From Clostridiales bacterium 1_7_47FAA (GTDB lineage Bacteria; Bacillota; Clostridia; Lachnospirales; Lachnospiraceae): a stretch of DNA of 64,000 nt. Position numbers and translations under genes: made by a program. Positions 16,602-23,939 of this stretch are shown here, piece by piece. Within the stretch, counting starts at the first letter, position 1. Each line of letters starts with the position of its first letter. Under the pieces are notes generated by a model. The model searched no databases. It saw only the letters and a program-made list of their open reading frames with translations, and was not told where the DNA came from. The stretch covers positions 557,004-621,003 of the forward strand of contig DS990260.1 of the NCBI GenBank assembly GCA_000155435.1, read 5' to 3'.

Positions 16602-16629
16602 AATGTACGGGCAGCATGCCTGCCCTACA
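16602..16629. terminator. Bidirectional hairpin between selD and the response regulator
   Basis: TGTACGGGCAG pairs with CTGCCCTACA (one bulge) between two convergent genes, with a short T-run on the plus side. It overlaps the last codons of the minus-strand gene. Confidence 0.5.
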
Positions 16630-17491
16630 TTTCCCTGCAGCAGTCCAGCAGGCCGCCAAGGAAGTTCCTGATCCGGATATTGCCGTGCTTTTCACTTTTC
16701 CCCCGGATATAGTTCATCTCCTTTTTCATCTGTTCAAAGCTGTAAAGCCTTCCTGCATATTCATTGAATACAGGGTCCGCATAATCATCCAGGCCCCTGG
16801 CGGCCAGATTGTACATGCCGTCCGAGGCAGCCCTGCGGATACGTTGCTCCACGCTCTTGGAATTCTGTTTCATCCTTCTGCACAGTTCCCGGATTGTAAT
16901 GTCCCCAAATTCCAGTTCCTGTTCAATCATATAGCTGATGATGCGGATGATATCCTTGCTTCCCGCCTCATTCAGTATTCCGATTTCCTGGAGGATTCCC
17001 TTCAGATGCCTGACGGAAAGACTTAAGCTTATTCCTCCGTCCGCTTCCCCTGGCCGGCCGTCTTCCCCGCCAGGGTCCGGTGTGCCCATGACGCCGCTCC
17101 TGGCCTGTTTAAGGATCCACTGCATGTTCTTGACCATTTCCATACTGCGCAGGGTGTTCCTGATTTCCGCCATGTTCACCGGTTTGTGCAGCAGCAGTTC
17201 AGCGCCTCCCTCATACGCCCTCTGGACGGTTTCCATATCATGGGCCTGTGACAGCATGATGATGGACGCTGCCGGAAGTGTCTCCTTTATCCTGCGTATG
17301 CATGTGACGGCCTTAAGTTCAGGAAGGGGTAAATCCGCCAGGATCACATCCGGACGGATTCCGGGAATCCGCCTGCAGGCATCGTCCCAGCCTGCCGATA
17401 CGCCGGCAACCTCCCCCAGCTCCTCCCCTTCAATCATATGGGTCAGTTCCCTGCGCGAGTAGCTGTCGCAGTCTATAAGATAGATTTTCAT
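16625..17491 (-). CDS. Orphan response regulator with YcbB/GlnL-type output domain
   Basis: This 288-residue protein has an N-terminal receiver domain with acidic residues Asp7 and Asp9, phospho-acceptor Asp53 (ILADLPLP), Ser81 and Lys103 (LHKPVN). The C-terminal part (about 155-285: LSVRHLKGILQEIGI, DITIRELCRRM, SVEQRIRRA, YAGRLYSF) matches the YcbB domain of B. subtilis GlnL, a helix-turn-helix output linked to amino-acid transport control. Its ATG overlaps the transporter stop by 4 bases (ATGA). No histidine kinase is nearby. It probably senses substrate supply for the reductase. Confidence 0.85.
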   Translation of the reverse strand: MKIYLIDCDSYSRRELTHMIEGEELGEVAGVSAGWDDACRRIPGIRPDVILADLPLPELKAVTCIRRIKETLPAASIIMLSQAHDMETVQRAYEGGAELLLHKPVNMAEIRNTLRSMEMVKNMQWILKQARSGVMGTPDPGGEDGRPGEADGGISLSLSVRHLKGILQEIGILNEAGSKDIIRIISYMIEQELEFGDITIRELCRRMKQNSKSVEQRIRRAASDGMYNLAARGLDDYADPVFNEYAGRLYSFEQMKKEMNYIRGKSEKHGNIRIRNFLGGLLDCCREM

Positions 17492-18624
17492 TTTTTATGT
17501 ATGAACGTATCTTTTATATTCTTCCACAACATGAATAATATCAATACAGCGCCCACATATCCATTGAGCACGTAAATCACATTGACCAGGACCCTGAACG
17601 GGAGGAAGAGTCCTACCAGAAGCCCCACAACGCCTAAAATAACCGTTAGGATCTTAAACCGGGCTGTCCCCTCTTTGGCAAACCTGGCGCATGGGTTATA
17701 TAAAAGAGGAACCGCTGTCGTATAGATGCCTGCAAATACCACAACCGCGAATATGGAGGCAAATGGCTTAAAAATCCGTTCTGCCAGGATCAGGTTGGGG
17801 ATATCCGCATTCCACACAAAAATCCCGCTGTTGCTGATGCCGGAGGTATTGATATTGGCAATCTGAGCAAACATGATCAGGATGATGGCCACACACACAG
17901 CCAGTGTTCCCAGATAAACTCCGTATTCCACATCTTTCTTTTTATTGTTGGCCCCCAGGGCCGCTGTAAAGCTGGCAAACCACAAAAGTACGAAGCCTGC
18001 GTAGGACAGACTGGAAATCATCCAGTTAGGCCCTGCGTTCTTGATGGTTTCACCGCCCGCCTGTGCAAAAGCGCCGCTGTGTATGATATCCAGACCGGCG
18101 TTAATCTGACCGCCGTCCCTTAAAAGGGTTACCACACCGATTCCGATACACAGTACAACGATGGCCGGTCCTACCATACCAATCTTGTCTACCAGTGAAT
18201 TCAGCCCGCCAACCACGGTAAAGATGGCCAGGGCTGCCAGGATCACGCCTCCCACCACAAAGGGAAGGCCATACTGCTGGTTCAGGGTGGATGCCGCTCC
18301 ACCTACCATGACAAAGAATGACATATAACAGAAAACAGTTGAATAATAATCCATGAATGTCCCAATGTATTTTCCGCAATAAAATTTGTAAACGTCATTC
18401 CCTTTCTCAAATCTTTCCTCTGCGCCTGCCTTTGCAAAATTGTAATTGTAGTATACAAAGCAGACTGCAAATAGTAATACCGTCAGGATTCCCTGCACTC
18501 CGTATGCAGTAAAATATTGAATGATTTCCTGTCCTGTGGCAAATCCTGAGCCGATGGTAAATGCAATGACTGCCCCCGCAAGTATCATTACCCGGCCCCA
18601 GTTAACTTTATTATCATTTTCCAT
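17488..18624 (-). CDS. YkvI-family LeuT-fold membrane transporter
   Basis: This 378-residue protein has about ten membrane helices. The first carries the family signature IGSGFATGQEIIQYF, equivalent to the broken helix 1 of LeuT-fold transporters. Further helices run to VLNGYVGAVLILFML and a short basic tail. ATG 18624 begins at the homology; a 36-codon upstream extension is Arg/Ala-rich and lacks homology. It follows grdB and overlaps the response regulator, so uptake of the reductase substrate (glycine, sarcosine or betaine) is a reasonable inference, not shown directly. Confidence 0.85.
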   Translation of the reverse strand: MENDNKVNWGRVMILAGAVIAFTIGSGFATGQEIIQYFTAYGVQGILTVLLFAVCFVYYNYNFAKAGAEERFEKGNDVYKFYCGKYIGTFMDYYSTVFCYMSFFVMVGGAASTLNQQYGLPFVVGGVILAALAIFTVVGGLNSLVDKIGMVGPAIVVLCIGIGVVTLLRDGGQINAGLDIIHSGAFAQAGGETIKNAGPNWMISSLSYAGFVLLWFASFTAALGANNKKKDVEYGVYLGTLAVCVAIILIMFAQIANINTSGISNSGIFVWNADIPNLILAERIFKPFASIFAVVVFAGIYTTAVPLLYNPCARFAKEGTARFKILTVILGVVGLLVGLFLPFRVLVNVIYVLNGYVGAVLILFMLWKNIKDTFIHKK

Positions 18625-18659
18625 ATGCCTTCTCCTCTTAGCAGACCTGGCTGCCGCAG

Positions 18660-18702
18660 GGGCACGGCAGTCCCCGGGACACAGCCGCTTTGGCCGTGCC
18701 CG
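18660..18702 (-). other. Hairpin between grdB and the transporter gene
   Basis: GGGCACGGC pairs with GCCGTGCCC (9 bp) around a 23-nt loop in the 129-bp gap. There is no U-tract; it is a candidate attenuator or mRNA-stability element lowering transporter expression relative to grdB. Confidence 0.5.
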
Positions 18703-18752
18703 GGAGCGTGTCTGAACATTGCCTTCTGCCACGCTGCAGCAGCCTTCAGCAA

Positions 18753-20063
18753 TTATTTTTCAAACACTGTCTGTCCTTCCACTGGTGTCTGCAGGGCTTT
18801 TAACGCCCTCCTCACCATGGATAAGCGGAGTTTGTAGCTGTCTGTCTCACCCTGTGGCGGGTCGCCCAGTGGGTAGGGGATACCTATGCCAGGGATGATA
18901 CGGTTGGCACCGATTGTCAGGGAGATAGGAACAACGGTTGCCATATGAACTACAGGAAGGCCATACTTTTCGATACCTTTAACCATCGTTGCACCGCAAC
19001 GAGTACAGGTCCCTCAGGTGGAGACGAGGATGACCCCGTCCACATGTTCATCAACAAACATTTTTCCAATCTCGGTCCCGAACCTGGCCGCTGACGCGGT
19101 CGCTGTCCCGGTACCGGTAGTAGCGCAGAAATAGTTGACAAGCTCGCCGAACTCGCCTTCCTTTTCCAGCTCTCTTAGCGCATCGAGGGGAACCACCACA
19201 TTGGGGTCCGCGATGGCAAACTGGCGGTCATATCCGCCATGGATGGATGTAAAATCATCGGCTGAAAGCCGTTCCATACCCGTAATATCGTATTTGCCCC
19301 ACTTGGTGGCATTACTGGATTCGATATGGTCCGGGTTGCCTGTGGGCACGATACCGCCCGAGGTGACAACCGCGATTTTGGCTTTCTTTATATCCTTAAT
19401 GGGAGCAGCAGGCTCAACCCGGTCAAACTTGGGCATGGGCAGGTCTGTCTCAAATGCCTCGCCTTTTAATTTCTTGACCAGCATCTCAACCGCGCGCTCA
19501 GAACCTCTCTTCTCAGCAAAGTAGTTGACGCGGATTCCTCTTTCAAGATATCCCTCTTCGGAAGGTCCCAGTATCTCCTGTCCCTCAGCCAGCTTCTTAA
19601 CCAGGGCCGACATCACAGGAAGCACCTTGGGCATGCCCGCTGCGGAATTAGGGGTTCCCACAATGATAAGGTCCTTGCGGAACATATCCACGCCCGGGTT
19701 CTCCTCATACATTCCGGTGATGACCGGTATCATGAGGCGCTCTTCCACGGCCTTGCAGATCGTGCCGCAGGCCACGCCGTAACGTCCTGCGTTAAATGCA
19801 GGTCCTGCCACGAACACGTCCGGTTCATACTTCTTCACCATCTCTATGACGGCATCGGTTGCCGCGTCCAGGTTTTCCCCAAAATAGTTGTCACCGCAGA
19901 TAACGGTGGCCGCAATTTCATAATCGCTTCCCAGTGCGGCCCTAAGTCCCATGCCTGGCCCCACGGCGCCTTCACGGACTTCCGGCATATGGTCGGCTTT
20001 TTCCTCGCCGCCAATACCGGCAAAGAACTGGTTAATATAATGTACGACTTTATATTTCGCCAT
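18753..20063 (-). CDS. grdB: Reductase component B selenoprotein (GrdB family, Sec350)
   Basis: This 436-residue selenoprotein recognises the amine substrate and hands its carboxymethyl group to GrdA. ATG 20063 gives MAKYKVVHYINQFFAGIGGEEKAD, the family N-terminus. The in-frame TGA at 19014-19016 is codon 350 in VSTUGTCTRCGATM, giving UxxCxxC (Sec350, Cys353, Cys356). Total length and Sec position equal those of known GrdB proteins. A SECIS-like hairpin follows the UGA. The gene ends in TAA. GrdB, GrdF (sarcosine) and GrdH (betaine) are close relatives, so substrate choice is not certain. Confidence 0.94.
18986..19002 (-). other. bSECIS-like hairpin of grdB
   Basis: On the minus strand TCGTTGC-GGT-GCAACGA forms a perfect 7-bp stem with a GGU loop, starting 12 nt after the UGA and with its apex at +19 to +21. 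Spacing and loop fit bacterial SECIS elements. Confidence 0.75.
19014..19016 (-). other. In-frame UGA selenocysteine codon of grdB (codon 350)
   Basis: The TGA sits in VST-U-GTCTRC, joining two open stretches of one frame into a full-length GrdB family protein. Confidence 0.95.
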
Positions 20064-20085
20064 GTTTCCATCTCCTTTGATTGAT

Positions 20086-21375
20086 TTAGTATCCTCTTGC
20101 TGCCAGCTTGTTAAAGCCATTGGCAATGGTGGAGGCTATGATGATCTGAAGCTCTGCCTCAAAGCTGCCGTCCGGGTTCTTACAGCCATCCCAGCCGCCA
20201 ATCTGCATCTCGATGAACTCCTGGGTTCCGATGACCTTATCCATGGCCGGGAACATAAGGGTTGCATTGCCCTGTCCGCAGGATGCCAGCGCATCCGCTT
20301 CCTGGCACACATCCGCCAGGGACTGGGACTTGCCGTCCTTGCCCGGGAACTCATCCGTAATCAGGACCACCTTGGTTCCTGCATTCTCCACCTTGCGGCA
20401 GTTCATCATCAGGTCCGTATCAGGATTGCCATACCCCTCTTCCGTAATCAGGACACCGTCCAGTCCCATCCAGTTACACAGCTTGGCAACCATATCGGAA
20501 TGGCGCTCCTTGTCAGCAAGGAACACATTCTCATTGGTCAGGATGACGCCCATGAAGTTGATATCCTTGCCGTGATGCTTATAGCAGTCCTCAATGACCG
20601 GATTGTGGAAATGATGGTAGGTGGTAACCTTGTCACAGGGCGCCACGCAGTTGCCGGAAACAATGGCCCCGTCCATGATTTCTGTCGGATACATGAAGGT
20701 GGGGACGAACTGCTTGGCATCCACGCCATAGTAATATGTATCGTGAAGAAGTCCCTGGGACTGCAGCATGTGGATATATCCCACCTTGGGAAGGTCCGGA
20801 TACATGGCCGCCTGCTCAAATACCGGTCTTGTCTCATAGGTGATGATCTCGTCCGGCTCCAGGTCCCTTCCGGCTTCCCCGAGATAGGCCGCTACCTTTA
20901 ATCCGGCCATGCGGGCCGCCTTCTCGTACACATGGGTCTCCAGGCCGTCGGCCGGTTCCACCACCACGCACAGGTTATTGGTCTTGGAGAACGGACAGTA
21001 ATCCGCGGCAGGACCGCTCATATCAATCACGCCTTCCTGGAACCCCACAATCTTACCTGCTGTAATGACACAGCAGCCCTCCAGTGCATGGGTCCGTCCA
21101 CTGCCCACCTGAGGGCTTACCTTCCCGATTACACCTGGAAAAATCTCTCCGCCTCCGCTGACCTTGACTCTTGGCTCAATCACGTCCTTTACCGGCGTGA
21201 TCCTCACGGACTCGCCTGGCCTTGCGATGTCAACATGGCAGCCAGCCAGCTTGTCATCTTCCAGGACAAGCGTTTCAACTTCCTCTTTGCTGACATAAAG
21301 GACCCCGTCCTTCACGTGAGTCTTGTCATCGAATCGGATATCTTTTATAAAGATTTTTCCCAATTCAAGCTTCAT
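20086..21375 (-). CDS. grdE: Reductase component B proprotein (GrdE family), pyruvoyl precursor
   Basis: This 429-residue proprotein should be cleaved at Cys243 in IVSGNCVAPCDK, making two subunits, the C-terminal one carrying a pyruvoyl group that forms a Schiff base with the amine substrate. The start MKLELGKIFIKDI, the motif VIEPRVKV and the tail GFNKLAARGY are family marks. It pairs with GrdB 22 bases downstream. GrdE, GrdG (sarcosine) and GrdI (betaine) share these features, so the name is at family level. The promoter and two ATCGCGAT operators lie at 21506-21558. Confidence 0.93.
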   Translation of the reverse strand: MKLELGKIFIKDIRFDDKTHVKDGVLYVSKEEVETLVLEDDKLAGCHVDIARPGESVRITPVKDVIEPRVKVSGGGEIFPGVIGKVSPQVGSGRTHALEGCCVITAGKIVGFQEGVIDMSGPAADYCPFSKTNNLCVVVEPADGLETHVYEKAARMAGLKVAAYLGEAGRDLEPDEIITYETRPVFEQAAMYPDLPKVGYIHMLQSQGLLHDTYYYGVDAKQFVPTFMYPTEIMDGAIVSGNCVAPCDKVTTYHHFHNPVIEDCYKHHGKDINFMGVILTNENVFLADKERHSDMVAKLCNWMGLDGVLITEEGYGNPDTDLMMNCRKVENAGTKVVLITDEFPGKDGKSQSLADVCQEADALASCGQGNATLMFPAMDKVIGTQEFIEMQIGGWDGCKNPDGSFEAELQIIIASTIANGFNKLAARGY

Positions 21376-21505
21376 ATGAAATACCTCCCACTTCTTTATA
21401 TTTTACTGCCACCCGCCGGCATTACTTCACCCACTCCAGCAAAATGACAGCACTTTTACAGTTGACAATATTTGGTGTTTGTGTAAAAATGATACTTTTA
21501 AAATA

Positions 21506-21521
21506 GTAATCGCGATAACTT
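21506..21521 (-). promoter_or_regulatory. ATCGCGAT operator B1, downstream of the grdE -10
   Basis: GTAATCGCGATAACTT is identical over 16 bases to the site at the trxA promoter (14355-14370), and its centre is 36 bases from site B2. It sits where RNA polymerase would clear the grdE promoter. Confidence 0.75.
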
Positions 21522-21529
21522 ATGGCTAT

Positions 21530-21558
21530 AATATAGCATATGTTATCGCGATTATCAA
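21530..21558 (-). promoter_or_regulatory. Promoter of grdE-grdB
   Basis: Minus-strand -35 TTGATA (21553-21558), 17-bp spacer, -10 TATATT (21530-21535). The spacer is occupied by operator B2. Confidence 0.7.
21542..21555 (-). promoter_or_regulatory. ATCGCGAT operator B2, within the grdE promoter
   Basis: GTTATCGCGATTAT is the inverted copy of site B1, between -35 and -10. Two sites in opposite orientation suggest a cooperative repressor arrangement. Confidence 0.75.
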
Positions 21559-21657
21559 TGGTTTTAATGAAGTCTTTTGTTACTTTTTGTAGCATCCACC
21601 TTTTTCGTCATTTTGTTATATTTTTGACATTGTTTTTGTACATATTTACCATTGGGG

Positions 21658-22338
21658 CTATTTGGGAGTAAAGTCACTGGCATAAAGCTGGGTTATCTCC
21701 TTGCTCTCCGATATGAACCGGTCCACCAGTTCCGGTATTGCCTCAGGTTCCACCCCGTGCTCCTGGACAAACTTAAAATATCCCAGAAACAGGGTACAGA
21801 GAATGTGATTCAGCTTTCCTGCATTTTCCTCTGTGATTTTCCCCTCTTTCACAAGACGCCTGCAGATATAATAGTCGCGGTCATAATACCCTGGGATTTC
21901 CAGCATCTCCTTTATCAGGGGACTGACGCGGATGATGGCATCCGGGAACATTTCATAATATTCCTTCAGCGCCTCCCCCAGGTCCCGGTTGATATTGCGG
22001 TAGAACACGGACTCAAACGCTTCCGGTTTGCGGAAAGCCTCCGTTGCATAGGAACGCCATATGCCGAAATGTACGTCCCATATGTCCTTCCATTCCTTCT
22101 CCCGGATGGAAAGGTCCAGGATATACTCGTTCAGGGCATCCAGCTGCGCATAGAACAAAAGCTCGTCCAGGTTGTCAAAGTACCGGTACATGCTGGCGGA
22201 CGAACACCCAAGTTCCGTTGCCATGCGGCGTATACTGACCGCCCCCACTCCTTCTTCCTTGATGATCCTGCTGGCTAATTCCACATAATCTTTTCTGCTT
22301 AAGTCCTTAAAATAGGACGTTCCTGACTTCTTCATCAT
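21658..22338 (-). CDS. TetR-family regulator, probable repressor of the grd operons
   Basis: This 226-residue protein has an N-terminal helix-turn-helix (about 34-55: VSIRRMATELGCSSASMYRYFDN) typical of TetR proteins and an all-helical ligand domain of unassigned specificity. ATG 22338 (MMKKSGTSYF) is preferred, with GGGGGT upstream; a 19-codon extension has no homology. It lies 31 bases after grdX and is followed directly by the grdE promoter that carries paired palindromes. That makes it the best candidate to bind ATCGCGAT and control both grd transcripts. The inducer is unknown. Confidence 0.88.
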   Translation of the reverse strand: MMKKSGTSYFKDLSRKDYVELASRIIKEEGVGAVSIRRMATELGCSSASMYRYFDNLDELLFYAQLDALNEYILDLSIREKEWKDIWDVHFGIWRSYATEAFRKPEAFESVFYRNINRDLGEALKEYYEMFPDAIIRVSPLIKEMLEIPGYYDRDYYICRRLVKEGKITEENAGKLNHILCTLFLGYFKFVQEHGVEPEAIPELVDRFISESKEITQLYASDFTPK

Positions 22339-22369
22339 CGTACCCCCACGCTCTGCTCCCTGTCCATCC

Positions 22370-22756
22370 CTACAGCCTTGGGATGACATTTTCAATCATC
22401 GATAAGTCAATGGTCTTGTAGTCATAGGCTATCTTCCCATCATACTCAGGGACTTTCTTAATGGCATTCCATTTCCCATAGGTCTCAATGGCCTTTTCTA
22501 TGAGGCACACATCCTCCCCATCCACGGACCCTGCTTCGCCGTACAGCAGTATGGTCCTGTAGGGCGTCTGGTTGGGCTTTAAGCTGGACGCCTGGGGATG
22601 GGTCAGAAGCTTATGCCCCCTGTGGATTAAATCCCTGGCCTTCTTAAGCACCTCCTCATAGGAATCCAGCATGAATACCTGGCCCACACTTTCCTCCCAC
22701 TTTTTTACAGCCCGGTCATTGTTAGTGACCAGGATGCATTTTCCTAAATCAAACAT
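22370..22756 (-). CDS. grdX: GrdX family protein
   Basis: This 128-residue protein (MFDLGKCILVTNN, LIHRGHKLLTHP, NQTPYRTILLY) belongs to GrdX, a small protein of unknown function encoded at the head of glycine reductase operons in clostridia. It is probably cytoplasmic with no signal or membrane segment. ATG 22756 follows GGAGGGG. It has its own promoter (22805-22833) and shares it with the TetR gene. Confidence 0.88.
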   Translation of the reverse strand: MFDLGKCILVTNNDRAVKKWEESVGQVFMLDSYEEVLKKARDLIHRGHKLLTHPQASSLKPNQTPYRTILLYGEAGSVDGEDVCLIEKAIETYGKWNAIKKVPEYDGKIAYDYKTIDLSMIENVIPRL

Positions 22757-22804
22757 TGTAATCCCCTCCTTTGTTTTTGGACTGCGCATGTAAATGCTTT
22801 TAAT

Positions 22805-22833
22805 ATCTTACATCATATTCGTGGTTCAGTCAA
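22805..22833 (-). promoter_or_regulatory. Promoter of grdX-tetR
   Basis: Minus-strand -35 TTGACT (22828-22833), 17-bp spacer, -10 TAAGAT (22805-22810). It has no ATCGCGAT site, so autoregulation through that element is not evident. Confidence 0.7.
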
Positions 22834-22876
22834 TTTCCCCGGCGGGTTTGTCTGGGCTATATTTTCCTGGACGCAG

Positions 22877-22911
22877 AAAGGCTGCGCCGGACCTGGACCG
22901 AAGCAGCCTTT
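22877..22911 (-). terminator. Terminator after the DegV gene
   Basis: AAAGGCTGC and GCAGCCTTT form a perfect 9-bp stem with a 17-nt loop, about 55 bases past the degV stop. The T-run is short. Confidence 0.6.
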
Positions 22912-22965
22912 GTTGTATGGATATTTGTGTTTTAGAGCATTCCCAGGGCTTTGGGCAGCTTATCG

Positions 22966-23799
22966 TCATCTCTCTATATACTGGATTGCCACACACCGCG
23001 GCCCGCCCTGTGCCACAAACACAGGACTCAGCTCCAATATGTGGATTTCCAGGCCGGGAAACAGTTCCGCAAACAGTTCCTTCATCCGGCGGGCCTCCTC
23101 TGCTGCCGCTGCATGGGATATATACAACAGGTGCCGCTCCCCCAGCTTCTTATCCTGCAGATATCGGATGATGCTGTCCACTGCCCCGGACATGGTCCGC
23201 TTTACCCCGAATTTATCCAGCTTCTTCCCGTCCGCGGTCAGCTTGACAATGGGTTTCAGCTTTAAGAGGGAACCCACGGCGGCTGCCACGGGCGTCAGTC
23301 TGCCGCCCCGCCTCAGGAAGGAAAAGTCCTGGGGTATCAGGAAGGATTCCGTCCTGTCTGCCGCCGCCTTAAGCCAGTCCAGGATTTCATCCCTGGTCCT
23401 TCCCTCTTCTGCCATCTTCCTGGCCTGGTCCACCATGTAACGGTGGGGGCCGCACAATGTCCTGCTGTTGAAGACGGTGATCTGTTCCCGGTTTTTTGCC
23501 ATCTCCCTGGCGCCTTCAGCACTCTGATAGGTTCCGGACAGGCCGTCGGCCATGGATATATTGAGAATGGGCTGGTCCTTGTACTGCTCATAGGCATCCA
23601 ACACATCACCGATGGGCGGCTGGGATGAGGTGGGGATCTGCCCAGCCTCAATCCGCCTGTAAAAATCCTGCATATCCATCTGAAGGTCCCGCCCGTGGCA
23701 GTCCCCAATGCTGACACAGAGGGGGATGGATTCAATTCCTGCATCCCGCCCTTCCTTAACCGTATAAAGTGTTGATGAATCTGTAATAATCTTGACCAT
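22966..23799 (-). CDS. DegV family fatty-acid-binding protein
   Basis: This 277-residue protein has the DegV landmarks: N-terminal KIITDSSTLY, TSSQPPIGDVLDAYE (fatty-acid head-group loop), ADGLSGTYQSA, and the C-terminal RMKELFAELFPGLEIH region. DegV/FakB proteins present fatty acids to the FakA kinase for phospholipid synthesis. FakA is not in the window. The promoter (23847-23875) is overlaid by a perfect palindrome. It is unrelated to the reductase genes. Confidence 0.9.
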   Translation of the reverse strand: MVKIITDSSTLYTVKEGRDAGIESIPLCVSIGDCHGRDLQMDMQDFYRRIEAGQIPTSSQPPIGDVLDAYEQYKDQPILNISMADGLSGTYQSAEGAREMAKNREQITVFNSRTLCGPHRYMVDQARKMAEEGRTRDEILDWLKAAADRTESFLIPQDFSFLRRGGRLTPVAAAVGSLLKLKPIVKLTADGKKLDKFGVKRTMSGAVDSIIRYLQDKKLGERHLLYISHAAAAEEARRMKELFAELFPGLEIHILELSPVFVAQGGPRCVAIQYIER

Positions 23800-23830
23800 A
23801 TCAATCCCCCTGGAGTTATTATCTGGTATT

Positions 23831-23875
23831 CAATACTATGTATTAAAGTTTATAGTATTGATATGATATAGTCAA
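23831..23875 (-). promoter_or_regulatory. degV promoter with overlapping palindromic operator
   Basis: Minus-strand -35 TTGACT (23870-23875), 17-bp spacer, -10 TAAACT (23847-23852). CAATACTAT (23831-23839) and ATAGTATTG (23852-23860) are perfect 9-bp inverted arms 12 bases apart, enclosing the -10 box. Confidence 0.7.
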
Positions 23876-23939
23876 GACATATTTCGACATTTTCCCGCAT
23901 TCCTGCTGGCAAATTATAGCAATCCGTTGTGCACTGTTT

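Noticed and set aside
21376-21657. Glycine riboswitch upstream of grdE
   Set aside because: The gap holds paired operators and a promoter but none of the conserved glycine-aptamer sequence blocks were seen; covariance search would be decisive.
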